A stretch of DNA of 64,000 bases from assembly GCF_001278115.1 (NCBI RefSeq), contig NZ_LIYD01000005.1:2001715-2065714 (forward strand), written 5' to 3'. Origin of the DNA: Flavobacterium akiainvivens (GTDB lineage Bacteria > Bacteroidota > Bacteroidia > Flavobacteriales > Flavobacteriaceae). Position 1 is the first letter of the stretch, and every line of letters begins with the position of its first letter. Position numbers and translations under genes: made by a program. Positions 43,616 through 51,194 of this stretch are shown one piece after another. The notes under the pieces were generated by a model, which saw only the letters and a program-made list of their open reading frames with translations, was not told the DNA's origin and made no database searches.

Positions 43616-44872
43616 TCATAATCTCCTCCCTTTCTTCTTCATTCGGTTGGCAAACTGTTCTTCCTCGTAGTCCACACCCTGTTCTTGGGGCAACAGGCTG
43701 AACAATCCCAAATCGGAACTCTGTGAACGCTCTTGCAAGATAAAACCAAAAAGGTCTTTTGTAGGCAGGTTATCCATTGTATTTGTTTTGGAAACAGAGT
43801 TGTCCCGTATTCTTAATACGGGCTTATTTCTGTTGTTCCACCAATCGTTAAACACGTTTGCAGACAGGTTTCTGTCTAACTGTGAACCGTTCCAAACGGT
43901 TCGACTTTCGTGGTCAATAAAGGTCATACCATAAATTCGTCCTTCACTATTACGTCTTACAACTGTATTAATACTCTGCTCGGTCAACTGCTTTTTAAAA
44001 TCTGTTTCGTTAATTGTGGTATGTATGGCATGCTCTACCGTATTTTTCAGAACAGACTTTACAGGCGTGGTTTTCATTTTCTCTTTGGACTGCTCAAAGT
44101 GTTTTTGCAGATGTGCAACGCCTGCATCTTTTCCGAAAAGTGATGCTTTGAACGGATTGCTAACCTTGTTGCCGTTTTTATCCAATGCGAAATACACCAA
44201 TCCGTTTACGGTCTGTCCGTTCCGTTCACCTTTGACTTCCTCCGCTGTGATGTTGAAAAGAGAAAGTAACGCATTGTAGCTACCCATAGTAGAAAAGTTA
44301 TAATACTTGGGTAGATGCCTTACTACCGAAGCAATCTGACTTTTGATGTCGCCATTATTATGACTTACAGGCTTGAAAACTTTATTGGCTTGTTTCTGCT
44401 CTTGTTCAGTTGCCTTTTTCATATTATATTTCTGTTCCAAATCCCGACAGATTGCCATTGAGCGTGGATGGTCGTAATCATCGGGGATTTTCCTGCCGTC
44501 AATGCCTACACAAGTCGAAACGATATGGATATGGGTGCGGTCAATATCCGTATGCTTGAAAACAATATAGGGCTGATTGCCATAACCCGTACGCTCCATA
44601 TAAACGCGAGCCATTTCCGTAAACTGTTCATCACTGACCTTATCCGCAGGATCTGGGTTCAGCGATATATGCCGTACCGTCTTTTCAGTTTTAATATTTG
44701 CAGACAGATACGGCTCAAAGCATTTATTAAAATAGGCTACTGAATACTTGCCGTCCACAGTGTCGGGTATCTTGTTCAATAACAAAACCGCTCCGTCTTC
44801 CCTGTCTACTTTCTGCTGATTGTACAAAATAGCTCCGTACATATTGCTTCCTTTTCCAATTTTTGCAATCAT
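43616..44872 (-). CDS. mobB: Relaxase/mobilization nuclease MobB
   Basis: 418 aa of the MobB/BfmA relaxase type of Bacteroidota elements. The N-terminal domain carries the metal-binding histidine motif FKHTDIDRTHIHIVS (H107, D109, H114, H116) and MYGAILYNQQ, with a tyrosine near residue 17 as nucleophile candidate. The C-terminal half is helical and ends in a basic tail (RMKKKGRR). It nicks the transfer origin and leads the DNA strand through a helper conjugation pore. It starts 4 bases after the mobA stop, so the two are translationally linked. Confidence 0.9.
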   Translation of the reverse strand: MIAKIGKGSNMYGAILYNQQKVDREDGAVLLLNKIPDTVDGKYSVAYFNKCFEPYLSANIKTEKTVRHISLNPDPADKVSDEQFTEMARVYMERTGYGNQPYIVFKHTDIDRTHIHIVSTCVGIDGRKIPDDYDHPRSMAICRDLEQKYNMKKATEQEQKQANKVFKPVSHNNGDIKSQIASVVRHLPKYYNFSTMGSYNALLSLFNITAEEVKGERNGQTVNGLVYFALDKNGNKVSNPFKASLFGKDAGVAHLQKHFEQSKEKMKTTPVKSVLKNTVEHAIHTTINETDFKKQLTEQSINTVVRRNSEGRIYGMTFIDHESRTVWNGSQLDRNLSANVFNDWWNNRNKPVLRIRDNSVSKTNTMDNLPTKDLFGFILQERSQSSDLGLFSLLPQEQGVDYEEEQFANRMKKKGRRL

Positions 44873-44876
44873 AACT

Positions 44877-45311
44877 TTACTCTTTTTTCAGATACTTCTC
44901 TTCAAATTCCTGTGTCAAACGGATGACTTCCTTAGTAACTTGTACCAATTCGATGGTCTCCTTTTCCAATTTAAACAGGTACGTTCCTGCTTTTTTCTCT
45001 GAAAAATTGCGGTACAATATCTTCACAATCTGATTATAATTTGTTCCGATTGATCGGAATTGGCTAAAAAATCGGGTCAACTTTTCGTGATATTCTATTG
45101 CATCCATATCAATTTTAACGGTCTTTACCGTCTTCTGAAAGATACAGGCTGTAATAAAATGAGCAATTATTTTCATTTCTGATTGGTCGAAAAGGGCAAG
45201 AAATTTGGCATTATCCTCTGCATTCAGGTTGATGGAATACCGATTGACGGCTGGGTCAATCTTTGGTTTTCTTCCTGATTTCTTAATCTGTTTTCTGTTT
45301 TTTTCTTCCAT
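44877..45311 (-). CDS. mobA: MobA-type relaxosome accessory protein
   Basis: 144 aa: basic N-terminus (KNRKQIKKSGRKPKIDP), NRYSINLNAEDNAKFLALFDQSE and FFSQFRSIGTNYNQIVKILYRN, the MobC-like oriT-binding pattern seen next to MobB relaxases in CTnDOT-like elements. It binds the transfer origin and helps the relaxase nick. It is the first gene of the mobAB pair; the upstream 525-bp spacer, with several inverted repeats, is the likely oriT. Confidence 0.82.
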   Translation of the reverse strand: MEEKNRKQIKKSGRKPKIDPAVNRYSINLNAEDNAKFLALFDQSEMKIIAHFITACIFQKTVKTVKIDMDAIEYHEKLTRFFSQFRSIGTNYNQIVKILYRNFSEKKAGTYLFKLEKETIELVQVTKEVIRLTQEFEEKYLKKE

Positions 45312-45359
45312 AATAATCCATTTTTAATTTTACATAAACGAGCGACTTCGGAGCCGTTT

Positions 45360-45500
45360 CCTGCCCCCTGCAAGGGCAAGTGCTCTTGAGGTGCGGAAAT
45401 TTATTTCGAGGACCTCAAGAGATAACTTGCTCTGAACAGGAGTTCAGAAAATCCGTTTTGCAAACGGATTGGAGTTAGCAGGGAAAACCCATTGCTTCCG
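45360..45500. other. Putative transfer origin (oriT)
   Basis: In the 525-bp non-coding spacer upstream of mobA there are several inverted repeats: CTCTTGAGGT with ACCTCAAGAG (45383-45392, 45412-45421), GAAC-AGGA-GTTC, and the palindrome AATCCGTTTTGC...GGATT at 45450-45470. Such clusters next to relaxase genes are usual for oriT. The nick site cannot be set. The rest of the spacer (45500-45836) carries a repeated CGCCAAATGCTACCT motif and AT-rich leader DNA. Confidence 0.55.
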
Positions 45501-45557
45501 ATTACAAATTTCGACAAGACTATTTGAATAACAGCCATTTACAATCACGACAATAGA

Positions 45558-45576
45558 CGCCAAATGCTACCTTTGA
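45558..45576 (+). repeat. CGCCAAATGCTACCT motif, copy 1
   Basis: CGCCAAATGCTACCTTTGA here recurs at 47110-47128 with one change and, more distantly, at 46629-46643 (TGCCAAATACTGCCA). Each copy lies in the spacer before a plus-strand element gene (45837, 47190 and 46706). Confidence 0.6.
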
Positions 45577-45836
45577 GTGCCACATCAACATAGATAGGAC
45601 TGCTTTTGCTTCCTTTGTATATGGTTAGCTGGCTGATTGTTTATATCCTTAACTATGTAACCAATAAGCATAAATCCCTACAGCAAATCTGCTTGATTGA
45701 ATGCGGACGAATTACAGATTTTTGAGTTAATGGAACAGCTAATTAAGGGTATGCAAGTGCTTAGGTAGATAGGTACAAAAGTATATACAGCTGATTGCTT
45801 AGTTAACCAAACAGCTAATTGGATATAATATTAAAA

Positions 45837-46340
45837 ATGAGAGATATGATACACGAAGAAAACAAAAATCAGCAACCCGAAAAAGAAGATTTCTCTATTG
45901 AAAATTTCCTAACTGATGAAAAGAAACAATCTTTCACGGAACAACAGGCGGTAACACATCGGGAAGATTTTGCCAAACCCGAAGTAGATGAGGAAGCCAT
46001 TATGCGTGTAATGGCAGGCGAAGAACCTTCGGAAACTGTAACGAAAAACACAAAAACACCTGCGAGTAATACAAAAAAGATGATTTACAAGCCAAAGAAG
46101 CTGACCAAAGAGGATTACTGCGGACAGTTCTTTAAAATTCCGAACAGTACTGCAAGCAGGGGTAAATCGGTCTATGTACGGCAGGAACACCACGAAACAT
46201 TTAACAGGCTTACCAATATTATGGGCATCGACAAACTGACGATTTATGCATATCTGGACAACATTATCGAATACCACTTTCAGGAGTTTGGTGAATTGAT
46301 TAGGGAAATCTATAACGAGAAACACAAACCGTTATTCTGA
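45837..46340 (+). CDS. DUF3408 protein of mobilizable elements
   Basis: 167 aa. The start is placed at the ATG at 45837; a TTG at 45819 opens the frame but adds only six residues. An acidic, disordered N-terminal half is followed by the DUF3408 part: PKKLTKEDYCGQFFKIPNSTASRGKSVYVRQEHHETFNRLTNIMGIDKLTIYAYLDNIIEYHFQEFGELI, which looks like a ribbon-helix-helix type DNA-binding domain. It is standard in the mobilization region of Bacteroidota conjugative elements and is presumed to act in transfer or partitioning. It is divergent from mobA. Confidence 0.82.
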   Translation: MRDMIHEENKNQQPEKEDFSIENFLTDEKKQSFTEQQAVTHREDFAKPEVDEEAIMRVMAGEEPSETVTKNTKTPASNTKKMIYKPKKLTKEDYCGQFFKIPNSTASRGKSVYVRQEHHETFNRLTNIMGIDKLTIYAYLDNIIEYHFQEFGELIREIYNEKHKPLF

Positions 46341-46430
46341 TAAATATACGTGGTGGGTGGTACGTTTCTCTCTCTTAAAATTATTTTCCAAAAGAAAAAA
46401 ACAGAAAAAAAAGAAAGCCATTTCAATAAG

Positions 46431-46573
46431 GCGGACGGGCGGAAAAACCAAAAGGAAACGGAATAAGTCCCGAAGGGTGGCAGGGCAACAAAAAAACTCG
46501 GCGAAGCCACCTTAATTTTGCCCAGCCATTATGCCGTAGTCTTTTGGTTGGGCGGTGCGGTGGGTGTCCGCCT
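46431..46573 (+). ncRNA. Candidate structured RNA with pseudoknot-like pairings
   Basis: The spacer between DUF3408 and the 127-aa gene (46341-46705) holds nested complementary pairs: GGCGGAC 46431-46437 with GTCCGCC 46567-46573, and AACCAAAAG 46448-46456 with CTTTTGGTT 46542-46550. Inside these, GGTGGC 46477-46482 pairs with GCCACC 46507-46512 and GGGCAA 46484-46489 with TTGCCC 46519-46524; the last two cross each other, as in an H-type pseudoknot. It is GC-richer than its surroundings and has no open frame of note. It could be an RNA, a DNA-level origin or a regulatory leader. Confidence 0.4.
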
Positions 46574-46628
46574 TACCTTTGCTACCTTTTTTATTCTTTT
46601 TTGGAAGTGATTTTATAATGCCTTTGAC

Positions 46629-46643
46629 TGCCAAATACTGCCA
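46629..46643 (+). repeat. CGCCAAATGCTACCT motif, divergent copy
   Basis: TGCCAAATACTGCCA, lying inside an inverted repeat CCTTTGAC...GTCAAAGG (46621-46628, 46650-46657), 60-80 bases before the gene at 46706. Confidence 0.45.
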
Positions 46644-46705
46644 CCAAATGTCAAAGGAAAACATGACATTCTCTTGTAGTCTACATTGGAGTAAATTTTG
46701 AACCT

Positions 46706-47089
46706 ATGGCACAAAAAGCTACACCCGACAAGGAGCGGAAAGAGAAAGAATTAATCAGAAAAAAAGGGCATAGCCCTTTGATACAAGTTGATAAGCAGGG
46801 CGACCCGATTTCCAATTTCATTGCCAACTTTAAACGCCAATTCAAGGAAGCAAAAGGCTTAATAGATTGGAATAGGCTGTTCGGGGGCAAACGTGCTGAA
46901 CCACCAAAACAACCTACCCAGTCCGAAAGCATAATTGGTGCAACAAAAACGATTATGCGTTCGGATTTCAAAAACGATGAAAAAAGTCAGACTGTACAGA
47001 CCAACAAAAAACCTGCGTTGAGAATGGACAATACAATCAAAACACAACAAGCTCGCCTGAAAAACAATAAACCAAAACTGCGATTGTAA
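46706..47089 (+). CDS. Basic hypothetical protein of mobilizable elements, 127 aa
   Basis: A highly charged, largely disordered protein (MAQKATPDKERKEKELIRKKGHS; end LKNNKPKLRL) with one possible helical segment around PISNFIANFKRQFKEAKGLIDWNRLFGG. It resembles small proteins found at this place in Bacteroidota mobilizable elements. The composition fits nucleic-acid binding. The 5' spacer holds a divergent copy of the CGCCAAATGCTACCT motif. No function is known. Confidence 0.65.
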   Translation: MAQKATPDKERKEKELIRKKGHSPLIQVDKQGDPISNFIANFKRQFKEAKGLIDWNRLFGGKRAEPPKQPTQSESIIGATKTIMRSDFKNDEKSQTVQTNKKPALRMDNTIKTQQARLKNNKPKLRL

Positions 47090-47109
47090 TACCGCATTTG
47101 GCATCTGCA

Positions 47110-47128
47110 CGCCAAATGCTACCTCTGA
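47110..47128 (+). repeat. CGCCAAATGCTACCT motif, copy 2
   Basis: CGCCAAATGCTACCTCTGA, with CATTTGGC (47095-47102) and GCCAAATG (47111-47118) forming an inverted repeat around it, 62 bases before the HTH gene at 47190. Confidence 0.6.
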
Positions 47129-47189
47129 AAGCAACATTGGAAATTTCTGTATAAGTAGCTTTTATTTTTGAGGTTTAAATGATGCAGAT

Positions 47190-47486
47190 ATGGAAATAAC
47201 GGTTTTAGACATTCAGATTTTGAAAGCATTGCACAGGGAAGTAAAAGAAGTTTCTCTATTGATTAAGGAAATGACTGCACCCTACAGAGCATTGCAACAG
47301 GCAACAAAATGGCTCGACCAGCAGGAAGCCTGCCTACTGCTAAATGTTAGTAAAAGAACTTTACAAACGTACAGGGCAAAGGGTATTCTTGGGGCAACGC
47401 AAATCAATCGGAAGACTTATTTCAGATTATCCGAAGTGGAATTACTGATGCAGGGAGAGCGACTATTAAAAAAGCAAAAGAAATGA
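47190..47486 (+). CDS. Excisionase-family HTH protein
   Basis: 98 aa with an N-terminal coiled helix (about 1-45) and an HTH_17 domain: DQQEACLLLNVSKRTLQTYRAKGILGATQINRKTYFRLSEVELLM. This is the form of the Orf2d/Xis2d-type directionality factors of CTnDOT-like elements. It overlaps the next HTH gene by 4 bases (ATGA), so the two are co-translated. It probably controls excision by the integrase at 49670-50920. Confidence 0.8.
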   Translation: MEITVLDIQILKALHREVKEVSLLIKEMTAPYRALQQATKWLDQQEACLLLNVSKRTLQTYRAKGILGATQINRKTYFRLSEVELLMQGERLLKKQKK

Positions 47487-47764
47487 AACAGATTGGAGAT
47501 TCAAACGAAAATATGCTTGCACTGCTCGAAGCTGTGGTAAGTATCAAAAATGAACTGCTGTATATCAGGGAATATTTCCACCCTTTATTGAAAGGGGAAA
47601 TCTACCTGTCAGGTGAACAGGTTTGCGAGATGTTACACATCAGCAAACGGACATTGCAACAGTACAGGGATGACGGACTGATACCTTTTATCAAGCTCGA
47701 ACGGAAAATCTTGTTTCGTGAAAGCGATATTGTAAAAGTATTGGAAGATAACTATCAGCGTTAG
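47483..47764 (+). CDS. Second excisionase-family HTH protein
   Basis: 93 aa, paralogous to the upstream gene in layout: N-terminal helix (MLALLEAVVSIKNELLYIREYFHP) and HTH_17 domain GEQVCEMLHISKRTLQQYRDDGLIPFIKLERKILFRESDIVKVLEDN. Paired HTH proteins of this kind are typical of CTnDOT-like excision operons. It starts in the ATGA overlap with the upstream gene and is followed by a strong terminator at 47814-47840. Confidence 0.8.
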   Translation: MKQIGDSNENMLALLEAVVSIKNELLYIREYFHPLLKGEIYLSGEQVCEMLHISKRTLQQYRDDGLIPFIKLERKILFRESDIVKVLEDNYQR

Positions 47765-47813
47765 CCCGATTACATCAAAAGAATGCTCTTGTATCCATAT
47801 CAATCAGTAAAAA

Positions 47814-47840
47814 CAGCCCATTGCTTAAAACAATGGGCTG
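47814..47840. terminator. Terminator between HTH operon and accessory genes
   Basis: CAGCCCATTG, a 7-base loop and CAATGGGCTG, followed by GTGTCGTTTTTT; it serves the plus-strand HTH pair and, in reverse, the convergent gene ending at 47899. Confidence 0.75.
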
Positions 47841-47898
47841 TGTCGTTTTTTGTAATGCCTTTGTGCAGTGTGAAGTCTATTTGGGCTTATATTCCTGA

Positions 47899-48951
47899 TT
47901 AGTTTCTTAATTTGAGTAAAAAATATAATCCATTATCTTCAAGTTCTCGTTTTTCTTCTTTGAATTCTAACAATGTCATCCCTGCTGTCAAACCTAAAGA
48001 GCTTAATAAAGCATAATGTATTGGCATACTTGCAACCACTGTCCCAATTAACGGAACATATGTTTTGGGATTTTGCATTTTTTCAATGAACTTCCTAAAT
48101 GTTTTACTATTCAGATTTTTCATTTTGTTTTCTAAGTCAATAAGAGGTTTTTGTATTTCACTAAAGAAAACACTTTGATACTCATTGTCTTTTAAATCAG
48201 CATTGTAAAGCTGTTTGTTTTTAACTTCGATGGCATTTATTGTTTGATAGAATAGCCCCAATTCATCCTTCAATCTTAATTTAAGTTCTAAAAGGTCATC
48301 AAAACTTAAAATGTCTGGGTTTGGTAAACTGATTTTTAAAGCGTCAAGTGCTAATGACTTTGTGTAGCCTTGAGTTTTTAAATCGTTGTTCGATTTGGTT
48401 GATTGTTGAATAAATGCTGAAAAAAGAGCTTTTAAATTATTACTACTGCTCAAACAAGTTTCTCCCTCTATCAAAAGTTTTAGAAACCATTTTAATTTTA
48501 AGGAATAATACCACCATATTAAATTGGTCTCAACAGGTTTACCCCAATCAAAATCCCACATATTTTTCATTATGTCGTAAACCTCTTCAGTGATTATTTT
48601 ACCGTCTTTCTCTGTTGGATGGTTTGGAAATATTAAGTTATGATTTGCATTAACTATTTCACTTATTTTACTTGCAAGTCCTTTTTCAAATTCATCTTCC
48701 TGATTTTCGTTTTTTTCAGTAATTGCAATTATATTCTCATCAATAAGAACCTTATAATCTGTTGTAAACGTTTTAGGAATAAATTGAAAATCTTCTACTC
48801 CGTCAAACTCAAACTTTCCACTTGCTTGGCTAAACTTTGGGGCATACACTGCATCATTAACAATATTTATTTTGTCATAATACAGAGCAAGCAACTTTAT
48901 TTCATTTGCCGATTTTGGTGTAATATCTGAATTATAGTAAATCTCTCTCAT
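47899..48951 (-). CDS. Unrecognised accessory protein, 350 aa, C-terminal hydrophobic segment
   Basis: The N-terminus (MREIYYNSDITPKSANEIKLLALYYDKINIVNDAVYAPKF) resembles the DUF6236-like family, a weak match by eye. The middle is helical, and near the C-terminus a hydrophobic stretch (TYVPLIGTVVASMPIHYALLSSLGLTAGM) could span the membrane. It is AT-rich, lies beside the integrase in the usual cargo position, and is followed on the same strand by the 195-aa gene upstream of it (52-base gap). A defence or toxin-like role is possible, but no diagnostic motif is present. Confidence 0.55.
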   Translation of the reverse strand: MREIYYNSDITPKSANEIKLLALYYDKINIVNDAVYAPKFSQASGKFEFDGVEDFQFIPKTFTTDYKVLIDENIIAITEKNENQEDEFEKGLASKISEIVNANHNLIFPNHPTEKDGKIITEEVYDIMKNMWDFDWGKPVETNLIWWYYSLKLKWFLKLLIEGETCLSSSNNLKALFSAFIQQSTKSNNDLKTQGYTKSLALDALKISLPNPDILSFDDLLELKLRLKDELGLFYQTINAIEVKNKQLYNADLKDNEYQSVFFSEIQKPLIDLENKMKNLNSKTFRKFIEKMQNPKTYVPLIGTVVASMPIHYALLSSLGLTAGMTLLEFKEEKRELEDNGLYFLLKLRN

Positions 48952-49003
48952 TTAAAAACTCTTTTAGAATGTTTGTTGACATTCAATCTCTAATATATTC
49001 ACA

Positions 49004-49591
49004 TTACTTTTTGCTAAGAAACTTAAATATATTATTGATATTAACTCCAATTCCTGCAATGTTAGGTTCAAGGATTATAGTATCATTTAATATTTTCCCA
49101 ATTCCGCCTTTCAATTCCTTTTTCACTTTAAAATCCTTAATTTCCTTTTTGTCTTTAATGTCTTGAAAAACTTTTTCAATAAGTTTGATAACATCTTGAG
49201 GAGTTTTACAAACACTCGCAATTTCGATAAAGACCAATTTGTCTTCTGGGATTTTGCCACCGATAGATTGTTTATCATTTCCCTCTAAAAAGTATTTAGG
49301 ATGAATTGTTGTAATCATCAGTGCGGGAAGCAATTCTTTAGGGTCAATGCCATTTACTGCTTCCCAAGACATAAGCTCTGAATAAAAATGACTTTCGGGA
49401 ATACCCTGAATAGCAACCGAGTTGTTTTCAGCGGCAAACTTTGCAATTTTGTCGAAACTGTCACGTAAAGTTTTACTAATTGGTTCATCCCAGTTATAAT
49501 AGTCAAGAATATATAGGTAATATTCCCTTTCTACATTCTCTGGAATGGCGGCGATTGTGCTAATTTTTAGTCCCATTATATTTATTTGCAA
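49004..49591 (-). CDS. Unrecognised accessory protein, 195 aa
   Basis: Soluble, with no signal peptide. A shorter start at the ATG at 49576 (MGLKISTIAAIPENVEREYYLYILDYYNWDEPISKTLRDSF) is also possible. The sequence contains VAIQGIPESHFYSELMSW and LLPALMITTIHPKYFL and ends in a hydrophobic IAGIGVNINNIFKFLSKK. I recognise no family. It is transcribed first in a two-gene unit with the 350-aa protein and is likely a functional partner, for example sensor and effector; that is inference. Confidence 0.55.
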   Translation of the reverse strand: MQINIMGLKISTIAAIPENVEREYYLYILDYYNWDEPISKTLRDSFDKIAKFAAENNSVAIQGIPESHFYSELMSWEAVNGIDPKELLPALMITTIHPKYFLEGNDKQSIGGKIPEDKLVFIEIASVCKTPQDVIKLIEKVFQDIKDKKEIKDFKVKKELKGGIGKILNDTIILEPNIAGIGVNINNIFKFLSKK

Positions 49592-49622
49592 CAGATTATT
49601 TGTAATAAGCTAAATTACAAAA

Positions 49623-49649
49623 AAAGCCAATGTAACTAACATTGGCTTT
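49623..49649. terminator. Terminator downstream of the integrase gene
   Basis: AAAGCCAATGT...ACATTGGCTTT with an A/T-rich tail, 21 bases after the integrase stop and before the accessory operon start. Confidence 0.75.
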
Positions 49650-49669
49650 CCTTGATTGCTTTATAGGTT

Positions 49670-50920
49670 TCATAGTTGAGAAGCAAAAGACTGTTCAATA
49701 CCCTTAAATTTGTGCGATACTTTTTGCATATCCTTTCCAACTTTCTCATTGAGAATTTTTGCATAAATCTGTGTAGTTGCAATATTCTTATGCCCTAACA
49801 TCTTGCTCAAACTTTCCAATGGAACGCCCTCACTTAAAAATAGCGTGGCAAAGGTATGACGTGCCAAATGAAAGGTTACTTTCTTTTCTACAAGGCAGTC
49901 AATCAGTTGAGATATTCTCTTTAAGCTGTCATTACAAATCGTATTTGATGGTACAGGAAATACCTTTCCGTCCTTTGACAATCCTGCATATTTTTCAATA
50001 ATCATTTTTGGAATATCTAAGAGCATTACGTTTGATGATGTAGCTGTTTTCTTTCTTCGCACAATAATCCACCTGTTACCGTCAAAAAAATCTTGGATAT
50101 TGCTATTTTTAAGTCCTTTCATATCTGAATAGGAAAGACCTGTAAAGCAACTGAAAACAAACAGGTCTTTAACTAATTCGTCTTTCTTTTTATCGCAGTT
50201 GAACGTTACGAGCTGTTCCAATTCATTACGCAATAGATAACCTCGGTCTTTATCCTTTTTGGTATTCTTGTATTCGCTGAACGGATTAAAAGCAAGATGC
50301 TTTCTGCTCATTGCCAATCGGCAAAGCGTAGTAAATCCAATCATATACAGCCAAATGGTGTTGTGTGTTAAACTTTGGTCGTCACGCAGGTAGTAATTAA
50401 AGTCCTGCACAAAATCAGGTGTAAGGTCGTTAAAGGACACATCGGAATAGCCGTATTTTGTAAGTGCAAAATTTCGAAGATGTTTCAAAAGTATTTTGTA
50501 TTTACTGCGTGTGCCATTTACCCGAAGTCCACTATTAACCTTTTTCTCATAGTCCAATAGGAACTGTTCATAGAATTTGAAAAAGGTCAGTTCTCCGCTT
50601 TCCATCCCAAGAACGGCATTTTTAAGTTTAGCACTGTTTACAGCCCCCTCATTCTTCAGAATTTTGGAATAGCATTCCTCAATACCCGAACGAATTTTGT
50701 CAAGTTTCCTGTTTGTGTCTTGTGCTTCTCGGCTTTTACCTAAAACCCTGCCGTACTTCAAATCCCAATTTGTTGCGGAAATATCCAGCTTTGTACTGAA
50801 TGCAGACTGTTTGCCGTTTACGGTAATTCTGCACATAACCGTAACTTTTCCGTTTTTCTTTGGTGCATTCTTTTTCAGGTAGAACAATACCTTAAACGTT
50901 GATTTTTTTGTCGTTTCCAT
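49670..50920 (-). CDS. IntDOT-like tyrosine recombinase
   Basis: 416 aa. The start is the ATG at 50920; the frame also opens at a GTG at 50926. Domains: Arm-binding (TFKVLFYLKKNAPKKNGKVTVMCRITVNGK), SAM-like core-binding (about 105-205), and catalytic domain with HLARH, LGHKNI and the tyrosine in TQIYAKI. The usual first catalytic Arg is replaced by Ser in CFTGLSYSD, as is known for IntDOT of Bacteroides. The active site is otherwise complete, so it is probably functional. It stands at the right end of the element, beside the tandem GTAAC repeat at 51034. Confidence 0.92.
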   Translation of the reverse strand: METTKKSTFKVLFYLKKNAPKKNGKVTVMCRITVNGKQSAFSTKLDISATNWDLKYGRVLGKSREAQDTNRKLDKIRSGIEECYSKILKNEGAVNSAKLKNAVLGMESGELTFFKFYEQFLLDYEKKVNSGLRVNGTRSKYKILLKHLRNFALTKYGYSDVSFNDLTPDFVQDFNYYLRDDQSLTHNTIWLYMIGFTTLCRLAMSRKHLAFNPFSEYKNTKKDKDRGYLLRNELEQLVTFNCDKKKDELVKDLFVFSCFTGLSYSDMKGLKNSNIQDFFDGNRWIIVRRKKTATSSNVMLLDIPKMIIEKYAGLSKDGKVFPVPSNTICNDSLKRISQLIDCLVEKKVTFHLARHTFATLFLSEGVPLESLSKMLGHKNIATTQIYAKILNEKVGKDMQKVSHKFKGIEQSFASQL

Positions 50921-51033
50921 ACTCACAATTCTTAATGATAAAATTAAACTTATGTGAGCTGCGGAACAATATGAAAAACTATGCAGAAAGCTGAAATACA
51001 GTATTTTAAAACGATTGTTTCTAATATTTAAAA

Positions 51034-51053
51034 GTAACGTTTTAGTAACCTTA
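51034..51053 (+). repeat. Right tandem GTAAC repeat of the element
   Basis: GTAACGTTTTAGTAACCTTA, the counterpart of the repeat at 39301, lying 114 bases beyond the integrase start. Confidence 0.5.
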
Positions 51054-51106
51054 CTTTTGCCAAACCTCGCTTTTTCCTGCTTTTTACCTCATTACCAAAA
51101 AATCAT

Positions 51107-51141
51107 AAAACGGCTGTAAAGCCTTTATTTACAACCGTTTT
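51107..51141. terminator. Hairpin at the right border of the element
   Basis: AAACGGCTGTAAA and TTTACAACCGTTT form a 13-bp stem with one mismatch. It stands between the element's right repeat and the end of the toxin gene (minus strand), for which it may be the terminator. Confidence 0.5.
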
Positions 51142-51194
51142 GCCTGTTATTAATCTTTGATGTATTTTTACTGAAACTTTATTTTAAAAGTATC

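Larger units (their letters stand above)
39240..51060 (-). mobile_element. Mobilizable integrative element (CTnDOT/NBU-like)
   Basis: Bracketed by similar tandem GTAAC repeats at 39301 and 51034 in the same orientation. It carries RteC, MobA/MobB mobilization proteins, an oriT-like spacer, DUF3408, two excisionase-type HTH proteins and an IntDOT-like integrase at the right edge, plus cargo. There is no tra conjugation set, so it must use a helper element or be a remnant. lipA on the left and the toxin-antitoxin pair on the right belong to the chromosome. Exact ends are not established. Confidence 0.8.

Noticed and set aside
39240-51060. A complete conjugative transposon
   Set aside because: Mobilization, regulatory and integrase genes are present, but no tra genes for the pore or coupling protein, so only a mobilizable element can be claimed.
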